From contig NZ_JAJHUO010000002.1 in assembly GCF_020859565.1 (NCBI RefSeq), positions 62,001-126,000 on the forward strand: a stretch of DNA of 64,000 nt, read 5' to 3'. Of the stretch, positions 40,894 to 51,200 are shown in pieces. Below the pieces are notes generated by a model, which was not told where the DNA came from, ran no database searches, and was given only the letters and a program-made list of their open reading frames with translations. This DNA is from Saccharothrix luteola (lineage in GTDB: Bacteria; Actinomycetota; Actinomycetes; Mycobacteriales; Pseudonocardiaceae). The position numbers and the translations under genes were made by a program. Each line of letters opens with the position of its first letter. Position 1 is the first letter of the stretch.

Positions 40894-43800
40894 GTGCGCT
40901 CACGCAGACGCCCCGGCCGGGGTCGCTCGTCCACACCGGGAACACCACCGAGATCCCGTGCCGCGTTGGCGGTCGGACTCGTGCTCGCCCTGGTGGCGAG
41001 CCTGCTCAACGTCCCCACCGCGTTCGCCGACCCCGCGCCGCGCGGTTGGCCCGGCGTGGCGCAGTCCGAGTCCGTGCCGGGTGGCGGTGTCGCGGTGCGC
41101 CCGCGCCCGCCGGACCCGGCCGTCGATTCCGCCGTCACGGCACCGAAGGCCGCTCGCGAGGTCGCCCGGCCGAAGGCGGGCAGCGCCGAGGTCGCGGTGG
41201 CGGCCGAGCCGGTCCGCGCGGCCGACCTGCCGGTGCGGGTCGGCGTCGCCAACGCCAAGAGCCCGCAGCGGGTGCGGGTCGAGGTGCTGGACCGGCCGGT
41301 GGCCGAGAAGGCGGGCGTCGGCGGTGTGCTGTTCCGCGTCCAGCGTGCCGACGGCGCCGCCGACGCCGGGCCGGTCACCGTGGACGTGGACTACTCGTCG
41401 TTCCGCGACGAGTTCGGCGGCGACTACGCGTCCCGGCTGAGCCTGGTGCGGCTGCCCGCCTGTGCCGCGTGGGCCCCGGAACGCGCCGAGTGCGTCACCG
41501 GCACCCCGGTGCCCGCGAGCAACGACGTGCACGGGAGCCGCATCCGCGGCGAGGTCACCGCGTCCGGCACGCCCCGCGTCCCGGACGACGAGAAGCAGCG
41601 CCGCCGCGTCACCGCACCCGACGTGCTCTACGCGGTGACGGCGGCGTCCGGCGGCAGCGCGGGCACCTTCAAGCCGACGTCGCTGTCGCCGTCGGCCACG
41701 TGGGAGGTCGGCCTGCAGTCCGGCGACTTCTCCTGGGCCTACCCGCTCGACCTGCCGCCGGTGCCCGGTCCCGAGCCGGACGTGGCGCTGTCCTACTCCT
41801 CCGGCGGGATCGACGGGCGCACCGCCGCGAGCAACAACCAGGCGTCCTGGATCGGCGAGGGCTTCGACTTCCAGCCCGGCTTCATCGAGCGCCAGTACAC
41901 CTCCTGCGCCTCGGACGCGGCGGGCGGCAACAACACCACGCCCACCGGGGACCTCTGCTACGCCTCGGCCAACGCCGTCGTGGCGCTGCCCGGCGTGGCC
42001 GGCGAGCTGGTGCACGACGCGGGCCGCGGCGTCTGGCGCGCCGAGCAGGACGACGGCTGGCGGGTGGACCAGCTCTTCGGCGCCGACAACGGCGACAACG
42101 ACGGCGAGCACTGGCGCATGACCGCGCCCGACGGCACGCAGTACTTCTTCGGCCTGCGGGCCGCGGCGCGCTCGGCGTGGACCGTGCCCGTGTTCGGCAA
42201 CCAACCCGGCGAACCGTGCCACGCCTCGTCGTTCGCCGCCTCGTGGTGCCAGCAGGCGTACCGGTGGATGCTCGATCGCGTCGTGGACCGGCACGGCGAC
42301 ACGGTCGCCTACTACTACGACACCGACACCAACCACTACGGCCGCAACAACACCGCGTCCCTCGCCACGCCGTTCGTGCGCAGCGGGCAGTTGGCGCGCA
42401 TCGACTACGGCCTGCGCGACGGTCAGACCGAGCCCGCCGCGCGGGTCGTGTTCACCGCCGAGGACCGGTGCCTGCCCGGTTCGGCGTGCGTGCGGTCCCA
42501 GCCGGCCGACTGGCCGGACGTGCCGTGGGACCAGCAGTGCGACGGCGGCACGTGCGCGGGCAAGCACTCGCCGGTCTTCTTCGGCGCCAAGCGGCTGGCG
42601 AAGATCACCAGCCAGGTGCGGCAGGACGGGCAGCTCACCGACGTCGACTCGTGGACGTTGAACCACCTGTTCCCCGCCACCCACGACGCGACCAGCCCTG
42701 GCTTGTGGCTGGAGTCGATCACCCACACCGGCCACGTCGGCGGCACCGCGGTCACCCCGGACGTCAACTTCGACGGCGTGCTGCTGGACAACCGCGTCGT
42801 GCCCGACCCCCGCCGGCCGCTGCTGAAGCGGTGGCGCGTCGGCCGGGTGCACACCGAGACCGGCGGCGAGATCCAGGTGACCTACGCCGCGCACGGCTGC
42901 GTGCCGGGCGACCTGCCCGTCCCCGACGACAACGGCCTGCCGTGCTACCCGGCGAACTGGTCGCCGGAGGGCACGTCCACACCCGAGCTGGACTGGTTCC
43001 ACAAGTACCTCGTCACCGAGGTCCGGGAGATCGACCGGGTCGGCGGCTCACCCGACGAGGTGACGTCCTACGAGTACCCCGCGGGCGCCGCGGCGTGGCA
43101 CCACGACGACGCCGAACTCGTCCCCGACGAGCTGAAGTCCTGGGGCCAGTGGCGGGGCTACCACAGCGTGAAGGTGCGCACCGGCGACTCGTCCGGCCCC
43201 CGCACGCTGGTCGAGCACCGCTTCTTCCGCGGCATGTGGGGCGACCGCAAGGCCGACGGCACCACCCGCAAGGACGAGCTCGGCGGGCGTCCGGACGACC
43301 CCGCGCTGCGCGGCTTCTCCTACGAGGAGATCACCTACGACGGCGACGGCGGTCCCGAGATCGAACGGGAGATCACCGAACCGGAGGTCATCGGCCCGAA
43401 CGCGGTGCGCCGCCGTGCGGCCGGCGACCTGGGCGCCTACGTCACCGAGGTCAAGAAGACCCGGGTCCGCACCGCGCTGGCGGGCGGCGGCTTCCGGGAG
43501 ACCGAGGAACAGCACTTCTACGACGACCTGGGCGCCCACGTCCGGACCGCGGACCTCGGGGACCTCGCGGTCGCCGGCGACGACACCTGCACCCGCGTGG
43601 AGTACGCGCGCAACCTCGACGCGTGGCTGATCGCCACCCCCAAGCGGGTGGTGAAGGTGTCGGTGAACTGCTCGGTCGCCGACTACGCGCCGGGCGACGT
43701 GATCTCCGACGAGCGCACCTACTACGACGGGTCCGACGACCTCGACGCGCCGCCCGCCAAGGGCGACCCGACGCGCGAGGAGGAACTGTCCGGTTGGGAC

Positions 43801-46800
43801 GGTGCCACACCGCGCTACACCACCCTCGAGCGGTCGGTGTACGACGCGCACGGCCGTGAGGTCGAGGAGCACGACGCGCTGGGCAACAAGGAGACCACGG
43901 CCTACACGCCCGCGGTCGGCGGCCCGGTGACGTCCGTGACCAGCACGAACGCGTTGGGGCACACCGAGAGCACGACGTTCCGGGTCGCGACCGGTGACGC
44001 GGTGGAGCAGGTCGACGAGAACGGCCGCCGCACCACGATGGCCTACGACCCGCTGGGGCGCCTGACCAAGGTGTGGCAGCCGGGTCGGAGCACCGACGAC
44101 GTCCCGGACGTGGAGTTCGAGTACCTGTTCCGCAACGACGCGCCGTCCGCCGTGACCGCGAAGAAGCTGCTCGGCCACGGCGGGCAGGTGGCCTCGCACA
44201 CCCTGTTCGACGGGCTGCTGCGGGAACGCCAGGTGCAGGCGCCCGCGCCCGACGGCGGCCGGATCGTCACCGACACGGTCTACGACAGCCACGGCCGGGT
44301 GGCGCGGACCAACGCCGCCTACCACAACCCCGACCAGCCCGGCACGGACCTGCTGGTGGTGTCCGACCAGGACGTCCCGGCGCAGACCGCGTTCGGCTAC
44401 GACGGCGCGGGGCGTGAGGTCGCCGAGGTCCTGCTGGTCCGCGGCGCGGAGAAGTGGCGCACGACCACCACCTACGGCGGCAACTGGGTGAGCGAGGACC
44501 CGCCCGACGGCGGCACCGCGACCACCGAGCTGCTCGACGCCGAGGGACGCGTGGTGGAGCTGCGCCAGTACTCGTCCGGCTCCCCGTCGGGCGACTACGA
44601 CGCCACCAGGTACACCTACACCAAGGCCGGCGAGCAGGAGACCATCACCGACCCGGCGGGCAACACCTGGCGCAGCCACTACGACGTGCGCGGTCGCCTT
44701 GTGCGGGTGGACGACCCGGACCAGGGCACGTCCACGATGACGTACGACGACGAGGACCAGCTCCTCACCAGCACCAACTCCCGCGGCTCCACGCTGACGC
44801 ACAGCTACGACGCGCTGGGGCGCAAGGTCGCCACGCGCCAGGGCGACACCAAGGTGCTGGAGTGGACCTTCGACAGCCTCGGCAAGGGCCTGCCGGTGGC
44901 GGAGATCCGTTACGTCGACGGGCAGGAGTACCGGGACGAGGTGCTCGGCTACGACGATGCCGAGCTGCCGACCGGCAACGCCGTCACCGTCCCGGCGCGG
45001 GAAGGCGCGCTGGCCGGCCGGTACGAGTCGACGTTGAGCTACAACGCCGCCGACCAGGTGACGTCGGTGTCGCTGCCCGCGATGGGCGGCCTGCCCGCGG
45101 AGGTGCTGGAGCAGGGGTACGACCAGTTCGGCAACGCGGACTCGGTGCAGGGGCTGTCGAGGTACGTCGACCGGACGCTGCGCACGAACCTCGGCGAAGT
45201 CGGCATGTACATCATGGGTGAGGCGGGCAAGCAGGCCGCCCAGGCGTTCGAGTACGAGGACGGCACCCGGCGGCTCGTCGGCGCCACGATGTACCAGGAG
45301 AACGACGCGACGCCGGTCGTGGACCGGACGGTGGAGTACGACCCGGCGGGCAACATCACCAAGCTGGTCAACGCCTCCGCCGGCCGGGCGGTCGACACGC
45401 AGTGCTTCCGCGTCGACCACCTGCGGCGGCTGACCGACGCGTGGACCGCGCCGTGGTCGTGCGACGAGGAGCCGAGCGCCGGCGGGCTGGGTGGTCCTGC
45501 GCCGTACTGGCATTCCTACACCTACGACAAGATCGGCAACCGGCTCACCGAGGTGCTGCACGGTGCGGGCGGCGACACGACCCGCACCTACGAGTACCCG
45601 CGGCCGGGTTCGAAGCAGTTGGCGTCGGTGCGCACCAGCAAGCCGGGCGTGCCCGACGACGTGCGTTCGTTCGAGTACGACGTCGAGGGCAACACCACCG
45701 CCCGCGGTGCGCAGGAGTTGTCCTACGACGCCGAGGGCCACGTGACGTCGGTGGTCGAGGGCGACAAGACCACGTCGTTCGAGTACGACGCCGACGGCGA
45801 CCGGCTGATCCGCCGTGACCCCGAGGGCACCACGCTGTACATCGGCACGACCGAGCTGCACGTGGACAAGGTCGGCCTGCTCACGGCGACGCGGTACTAC
45901 GAGCACAACGAGGACACGATCGCGGTCCGCACCCGTGAGTCGTTGACGTGGTTGTCCGCCGACCACCACGGCACTGCCGAGACGTCGGTGGACGCTTCGT
46001 CGTTGGCCGCGGAGCACCGGCTGCGCCTGCCGTTCGGCGCGGACCGGGGTGACAAGCCGGCGGGCTGGGTCGGTGATCGCGGTTTCGTCGGTGGCACCGA
46101 GGACGCCTCGACCGGGCTGACCCACCTCGGCGCGCGCGAGTACGACCCGGAGACGGGCCGGTTCCTGTCGGTGGACCCGATCATCGACGAGGAGGACCCG
46201 CAACAACTCCACGGCTACCTGTACTCCAACAACAACCCGCTGACGTTCAGCGACCCGGACGGCCTGCTGTGGGGCTGGGTCAAGAAGGCCGCGAAGGTCG
46301 TGGCCAAGGTGTCGGAGGTCGCGTCCTACATCCCGGGGCCGATCGGCACGGCGGCGGGGCTGGCCGGCGCGGCGGCGCACGCGGCGTTGGGCAACAAGAA
46401 GAAGGCCTTGGAGATGGCGGCCGGCGCGGCCGCCAACCTCGTGCCGGGCGGCAAGCTGCTGCTCAAGGCGGGCATGGCGGTGGCCAAGAAGGTGGCCGGC
46501 AAGACCGCCGCGAAGGCAGCCGCGACGAAGGGCGCGGCGAAGGGCGCCAAGGCGACGAAGGCGGTGGCGAAGGGTACTAAGGCAACAGCGAAGGGCGCCA
46601 AGGCGTCACCAGCCAAGTCGTCCCGGACGGTCAAGCAGGCGACCGGCAAGAGGACGGGTTCGGTCAAGAAGCCAACCAAGTGCAACTCGTTCGTCCCGCG
46701 GACTCCGGTTTTGCTGGCGGATGGCAGGCACGTTCCGATCGACCGGGTGCAGGTCGGTGACATGGTCATCGCGGTGGACCCGCGCACAGGGCTTTCCCAC

Positions 46801-47502
46801 GCCAGGCCGGTGCGGGCTGTGATCCGGGGCGAGGGTACGAAGCACCTCGTGACGCTCGATCTCGACGGCGACGTCTCCTCCACGCTGGTCGCGACTGCGG
46901 AACACCCGATCTGGGTGGTTGGTCGCGGATGGGTGGATGCTGTCGACGTCCGCCGGGGTGACGTGGTCAGCAGCGGAAGCGAAACGGCCACGGTCTCGGG
47001 CGTCGTCGACCGGGGGCCCGTGCAGGACCAAGTGGTCTACAACCTGGACGTCGACGAGATCCACACATTTGTCGTCCAGGTCGACCAGTTCGACATCGTC
47101 GTCCACAACAAGACCTGCGCTGTCCCCGGGATGACCACGGTCAGCCCTTCGACGAAGGCGGCCTATCGCGCCGCCAAGCGGCAGTGGAACGTGGAGAGGA
47201 ACGCCAAGCCCCTCGAGACCTGGAAGAATCCGGATGGCAAGGGGTACCGCTACAAGAACGCCAAGGGCAAGGACGTGATAATCGTCCGCCAAAAGGACGA
47301 TACCCACGGCGAGCACTGGGAGGGCGGATTGTGGCGGGGCGGCCGCAACGCCAAGGGACACCCGCGGCACGTCGGCGGCAAGGACACAGATCATCAGAAG
47401 ACGAGACATGGTGTGAAGGCCCCGAGGAAGAAGGCTGCAGCCAAGTCGACCAAGAAGTCGTCGACCAAGAAGTCGTCGACTAAGAAGAACAGGAGGAGAT
47501 GA
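40894..47502 (+). CDS. RHS-repeat polymorphic toxin with Hint domain
   Basis: A 2202-aa exported protein. GTG 40894 has AGGAGAGG 7 bases upstream; GTGs at 40852 and 40873 are less likely. After the signal peptide (LVASLLNVPTAFA) comes a SpvB/TcdB-like beta-propeller part (about 230-700), then YD/RHS repeats (TYDDEDQLLTSTNSRGSTLT, YDPAGNITK, EYDADGDRLIRRDPEGTTLY) to the core end FVGGTEDASTGLTHLGAREY...SDPDG, around residue 1790. A hydrophobic stretch and a Lys/Ala/Thr-rich histone-H1-like linker follow. A Hint domain spans residues 1930-2072: C1930 in CNSFVPRTPVLLADG, AEHPIW and the end VVHN. The final 130 residues are the presumed released toxin (GEHWEGGLWRGG, HPRHVGGKDTDHQK) with a lysine/serine tail; I do not recognise the toxin. 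A putative immunity gene follows. Confidence 0.9.
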   Translation: MRSRRRPGRGRSSTPGTPPRSRAALAVGLVLALVASLLNVPTAFADPAPRGWPGVAQSESVPGGGVAVRPRPPDPAVDSAVTAPKAAREVARPKAGSAEVAVAAEPVRAADLPVRVGVANAKSPQRVRVEVLDRPVAEKAGVGGVLFRVQRADGAADAGPVTVDVDYSSFRDEFGGDYASRLSLVRLPACAAWAPERAECVTGTPVPASNDVHGSRIRGEVTASGTPRVPDDEKQRRRVTAPDVLYAVTAASGGSAGTFKPTSLSPSATWEVGLQSGDFSWAYPLDLPPVPGPEPDVALSYSSGGIDGRTAASNNQASWIGEGFDFQPGFIERQYTSCASDAAGGNNTTPTGDLCYASANAVVALPGVAGELVHDAGRGVWRAEQDDGWRVDQLFGADNGDNDGEHWRMTAPDGTQYFFGLRAAARSAWTVPVFGNQPGEPCHASSFAASWCQQAYRWMLDRVVDRHGDTVAYYYDTDTNHYGRNNTASLATPFVRSGQLARIDYGLRDGQTEPAARVVFTAEDRCLPGSACVRSQPADWPDVPWDQQCDGGTCAGKHSPVFFGAKRLAKITSQVRQDGQLTDVDSWTLNHLFPATHDATSPGLWLESITHTGHVGGTAVTPDVNFDGVLLDNRVVPDPRRPLLKRWRVGRVHTETGGEIQVTYAAHGCVPGDLPVPDDNGLPCYPANWSPEGTSTPELDWFHKYLVTEVREIDRVGGSPDEVTSYEYPAGAAAWHHDDAELVPDELKSWGQWRGYHSVKVRTGDSSGPRTLVEHRFFRGMWGDRKADGTTRKDELGGRPDDPALRGFSYEEITYDGDGGPEIEREITEPEVIGPNAVRRRAAGDLGAYVTEVKKTRVRTALAGGGFRETEEQHFYDDLGAHVRTADLGDLAVAGDDTCTRVEYARNLDAWLIATPKRVVKVSVNCSVADYAPGDVISDERTYYDGSDDLDAPPAKGDPTREEELSGWDGATPRYTTLERSVYDAHGREVEEHDALGNKETTAYTPAVGGPVTSVTSTNALGHTESTTFRVATGDAVEQVDENGRRTTMAYDPLGRLTKVWQPGRSTDDVPDVEFEYLFRNDAPSAVTAKKLLGHGGQVASHTLFDGLLRERQVQAPAPDGGRIVTDTVYDSHGRVARTNAAYHNPDQPGTDLLVVSDQDVPAQTAFGYDGAGREVAEVLLVRGAEKWRTTTTYGGNWVSEDPPDGGTATTELLDAEGRVVELRQYSSGSPSGDYDATRYTYTKAGEQETITDPAGNTWRSHYDVRGRLVRVDDPDQGTSTMTYDDEDQLLTSTNSRGSTLTHSYDALGRKVATRQGDTKVLEWTFDSLGKGLPVAEIRYVDGQEYRDEVLGYDDAELPTGNAVTVPAREGALAGRYESTLSYNAADQVTSVSLPAMGGLPAEVLEQGYDQFGNADSVQGLSRYVDRTLRTNLGEVGMYIMGEAGKQAAQAFEYEDGTRRLVGATMYQENDATPVVDRTVEYDPAGNITKLVNASAGRAVDTQCFRVDHLRRLTDAWTAPWSCDEEPSAGGLGGPAPYWHSYTYDKIGNRLTEVLHGAGGDTTRTYEYPRPGSKQLASVRTSKPGVPDDVRSFEYDVEGNTTARGAQELSYDAEGHVTSVVEGDKTTSFEYDADGDRLIRRDPEGTTLYIGTTELHVDKVGLLTATRYYEHNEDTIAVRTRESLTWLSADHHGTAETSVDASSLAAEHRLRLPFGADRGDKPAGWVGDRGFVGGTEDASTGLTHLGAREYDPETGRFLSVDPIIDEEDPQQLHGYLYSNNNPLTFSDPDGLLWGWVKKAAKVVAKVSEVASYIPGPIGTAAGLAGAAAHAALGNKKKALEMAAGAAANLVPGGKLLLKAGMAVAKKVAGKTAAKAAATKGAAKGAKATKAVAKGTKATAKGAKASPAKSSRTVKQATGKRTGSVKKPTKCNSFVPRTPVLLADGRHVPIDRVQVGDMVIAVDPRTGLSHARPVRAVIRGEGTKHLVTLDLDGDVSSTLVATAEHPIWVVGRGWVDAVDVRRGDVVSSGSETATVSGVVDRGPVQDQVVYNLDVDEIHTFVVQVDQFDIVVHNKTCAVPGMTTVSPSTKAAYRAAKRQWNVERNAKPLETWKNPDGKGYRYKNAKGKDVIIVRQKDDTHGEHWEGGLWRGGRNAKGHPRHVGGKDTDHQKTRHGVKAPRKKAAAKSTKKSSTKKSSTKKNRRR

Positions 47503-47544
47503 CCTTCGCGGGTCGGCCGGCACAGCCGGCGTGATGGCCTGCTG

Positions 47545-47578
47545 TGGTGCGGCACCCGTCACGATGGGTGCCGCACCA
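47545..47578 (+). terminator. Strong hairpin between RHS toxin gene and putative immunity gene
   Basis: TGGTGCGGCACCC (47545-47557), loop GTCACGAT, GGGTGCCGCACCA (47566-47578): a perfect 13-bp stem. It lies 43 bp after the toxin stop and 40 bp before the immunity start, so it could terminate or attenuate read-through between them. No U tract. Confidence 0.75.
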
Positions 47579-47617
47579 GAGACGTCGCAACGCACGAAAC
47601 GGTGATGGGAGTCCTTG

Positions 47618-48154
47618 GTGGATGCCGATCGCAGGGCAGAACTGATTCGGAGGAAGGCCGCAGTGCAGCGCCGAGCACGGCGGGCCGAATCGGCGCCCGC
47701 GGTAGCCCGGTGGTGGTCCTGGTTGTCCTCGGAACCGGTGCGGACGACCGAGTCTCAGGAGCTGCTTGCCTTCTTCGACGAGTTGGTCGACAGGTACGGC
47801 GCTGCACTACGTGCGGGCGAGGGCGGCCAGTCGACCTTCGATGTCATCGTCGAAGTCGTGCCCACTGCGGCTGCGCTCGATCGGGTCACGGCGCTGCTGG
47901 GTGAGATCCCGAGCGAGGAAGTGTTCCTCTACCGGACCGACTTCTCACCTGACTGGGGCGCATTCATGGTCGTGAAGGACCACCTGCTCCGCTCGTGGCC
48001 CGCTGCGGTGGGACTCGACGAGGCGCCGTACTTCATCTCCGGTGACGCCATCGGCATCGGCATCGGCATCGACCGCACCGAACAGTGGTCACCCGAGCTG
48101 CGGGGAGTTGACGTCTGCGTGCTCTTCCGGTTTTCCTCCCGGACCGGTGTGTAG
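47618..48154 (+). CDS. Putative immunity protein for the RHS toxin
   Basis: A 178-aa cytoplasmic-looking protein with no signal peptide. GTG 47618 is preceded by GGGAG at 6 bases; a TTG one codon earlier is possible. It has a basic helical N-terminus (RRAELIRRKAAVQRRARRAE) and an acidic C-terminal part with QSTFDVIVEVVPTAAALDRV, EEVFLYRTDFSPDWGAFMVV and SGDAIGIGIGIDRTEQWSPE. I do not recognise its family. Position is the main argument: it directly follows a Hint-type RHS toxin, is small, and is unrelated to the next RHS gene. The strong hairpin between the two could let it have its own promoter, as expected of an immunity gene. Confidence 0.6.
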   Translation: MDADRRAELIRRKAAVQRRARRAESAPAVARWWSWLSSEPVRTTESQELLAFFDELVDRYGAALRAGEGGQSTFDVIVEVVPTAAALDRVTALLGEIPSEEVFLYRTDFSPDWGAFMVVKDHLLRSWPAAVGLDEAPYFISGDAIGIGIGIDRTEQWSPELRGVDVCVLFRFSSRTGV

Positions 48155-48166
48155 CGCAGACCGCCC

Positions 48167-48214
48167 GTTCTGCTGTTCGGATTCGTTCGACCCCGTGCGA
48201 ACACCTCGCCGAAC
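48167..48214 (+). promoter_or_regulatory. 10-bp direct repeats upstream of RHS gene 2
   Basis: GTTCGGATTC, GTTCGACCCC and GTGCGAACAC begin at 48175, 48185 and 48195, exactly one helical turn apart, with another GTTC at 48167 and a CCGAAC inverted match at 48209-48214. The spacing and first-repeat sequence match the triplet upstream of RHS gene 1. The group ends about 70-80 bp before the ATG at 48283. Confidence 0.5.
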
Positions 48215-48282
48215 GGGGGCGGCGGGAACCAGGCTGGTGCCGGGTGCCGGGTTCGGCCGGTGGTCGCCTGAGGAGAGCTCGC

Positions 48283-51200
48283 ATGGGTGCAGCGTGGAGA
48301 CGTCTGGTGGCGCGGGGCACGGCGTTGGCGTTGGGTGGGGCCCTCGTGGTCGTGCCGCCCGCCGTGGCGGGGCCCGACGGGTGGGGTGAGCTGCCCGGCA
48401 CGCGGTCGGTGGTGGGGAAGGTGGCGGGCGGCGCGCCGGTGCCCGGGTTGGCGGTCGACGCCGCGGCCGTGACGAAGGCGCCGGAGCAGCAGGTGTCCGC
48501 CACGGCACGGGGTGGGGCGGTCGAGGTCCTGGAGCAGGGCGGGAACGGGGTGTTGTTCCGGGTCGGACGCGCCGGGGCGCCCGTGGCGGTCGAGGTGGAC
48601 TACTCCGGGATGCGCCACGCGTTCGGCGGTGACTACGCGTCGCGGCTGCGGGTCGTGGACGTCGCCACCGGGAGGGTCGTGCCCGCCCGCAACGACGTCG
48701 CAGCGGGGAAGGTCCACGTCGAGGTGGCGGGCGGCACGGCGGGTGGGCGGTCGGCCGGGCCCGACGGGACCAGGGTCGCGCCCGTGCGCGGCACCACCTA
48801 CGCGTTGACCGCGGGCACGTCGGGTGACTCGGGCAGCTTCACGCCCACCTCGCTGGCACCTTCGGCGACCTGGGCGGTCGGGGTGCAGTCCGGCGACTTC
48901 TCCTGGAACCACCCGATCGAGGTGCCCCCGGCGCCCGGCCCGACCCCGCAGGTGGCGTTGTCCTACTCCTCGGGCGTCGTGGACGGGCGGACCGCGTCGA
49001 CCAACAACCAGGCCTCCTGGATCGGCGAGGGGTTCTCCTACGAACCCGGCTTCATCGAGCGCACCTACGAACCCTGCGAGGAGGACGGCGAACCCGGCAA
49101 GGGCGACCTGTGCTGGGACCGGCAGGCCGCGCACGTCGTGCTGCCCGGCCTGACCGGCGAGCTGGTCTGGGACGCGGGCCGCGACCACTGGCGCGTGGCC
49201 GACGACGAGGGCTGGCGGGTCGAGCTGCGCACCGGCGCGGCCAACGGCGACGACAACGGCGAGCACTGGCTGGTCACCGGCCCGGACGGCACGCGGTACT
49301 CGTTCGGTTCCGCCGGCGCGGCCGAGTCGGTCTGGACGGCGCCGGTGTTCGGCAACGACGCGGGCGAGCCGTGCCACGGGCCGTCGTTCGACACGTCCTG
49401 GTGCCGGCAGGGCTACCGGTGGAACCTCGACCTGGTCACGGACACCCACGGCGACCAGGTGTCCTACTACTACGACACCGAGATCAACCACTACGGCCGC
49501 GCCGGGGTCGCCGGCAACGCCACGCCGTACGTGCGCGCCGGGCACCCCACCCGCATCGACTACGGCCACCGCGCGGGCGGTGAGCCCACCGCGCGCGTCG
49601 TGTTCACCAGCGCACCGCGCTGCATCCCCGGTTCGTCCTGCCAACCGTCGAAGCCGGGTGACTGGCCGGACACGCCGTGGGACCTGGCCTGCGCGGGCGG
49701 CGGGTGCGCGGCGGCGGGACCGAGCTTCTGGGGCACGACGAGGCTGGAGTCGATCACCACGCAGGTGCGCTCAGGCGACGGGTTCGCCGACGTGGACTCC
49801 TGGCGGCTCGACCACGTCTTCCCGGCCACCGAGGACCACACCAGCCCGACGTTGTGGCTGCGCGCCCTCACCCGCACGGGCCACGTCGGCGGCACCGCCA
49901 CCACGCCGCCCCTGCTGTTCGACGGCGTCCGCCTGCCCAACCGCGTCGCGGTGAGCCACGACCACGAGCCGATGAACAAGTGGCGCCTGTCCCGCGTCCA
50001 CAACGAGAGCGGCGGCTCGACCGAGGTCCGCTACCTGGAGGACACCTGCGACCCCGGGTCGCTGCCGCGCCAGGACGCCAACGCCGAGAAGTGCTTCCCG
50101 TCGTTCTGGCTGCCCGCCGGCCTGTCCTCGCCGCAACTGGGGTGGTTCGCCAAGTACGTGGTGGCCGAGGTCGCCGAGGTGGACCGGGTCGGCGGCGCGC
50201 CGCACGCGGTCACCCGGTACGAGTACGTGGAGGACGGCGCGGCCTGGCACTACGACGCCGCCGAGCTGGTGCCCGACCGGTTCAAGACCTGGGGCGCGTG
50301 GCGCGGCTTCCAGAAGGTGCGCGTGTCCACCGGCGGCGCGGACGGCCCGCGCACGCTGACCGAGCACCTGTTCCTTCGCGGCATGGACGGGGACGTGCTG
50401 CTGGACGGCGGCACGCGTGAGGTCAAGGTCGAGGACTCGCAGGGCAAGCAGTTCGAGGACAAGCCCGGCTACGCGGGGTTCGCCCGGGAGACGGTGGTCC
50501 GCGACGCCGTCACCGGCGCCGAGGTCTCCGCGCGCTTCCAACAGCCGTGGCTGTCCGAACCGACCGCCGTGCGCCGGCGGCAGAGCGGCCCGCTGGAGGC
50601 CCGCATCCTCAAGGTCGACTCGGTGCAGACCCGCACCCCGCTGCCCGGCGGCGGCTCGCGGATGTCGGAGACCACGACCGGCTACGACGGCTACGGCGCC
50701 GTGACCAAGGTCCACGACCTGGGTGACGTGGCCGTGCCCGACGACGACCTGTGCACCGTCACGGGTTACGCCCGCAACACCGACGCGTGGATCATCGACC
50801 GGCCCAACCGGGTGACGACCGCGAGCGTGCCGTGCGACGACCAGCCGACGCAGGTGTTCGCGCCCGCCGACGTGGTCTCCGACGAGCGCACCGCCTACGA
50901 CGGCGCGGACAGCACCGACACGCCGCCCACCAAGGGTGACGTCACCCGGACCGAGGAACTGGCGTCGTGGGACGGCGACCGACCGGTGTACGTGACCACG
51001 TCCCGCGCCACCCACGACGCGCACGGCCGCGTGGTCACCGCGGACAACGCCACGGGCGCCCGCACCACCACGACGTACACGCCCGCGACCGGCGGTCCGG
51101 TCACCGCGGTGATCACGACGAACGCGCTGGGCCACACCGGCGTGGAAGAGCTGGAGCCCGCCCGCGGCCGGGTCGTCGCGACCGTCGACGCCAACGGCCG

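Noticed and set aside
43048..46380. 1110-aa minus-strand open frame inside RHS gene 1
   Set aside because: Antisense shadow typical of very high-GC coding DNA; the plus frame has unmistakable RHS motifs.
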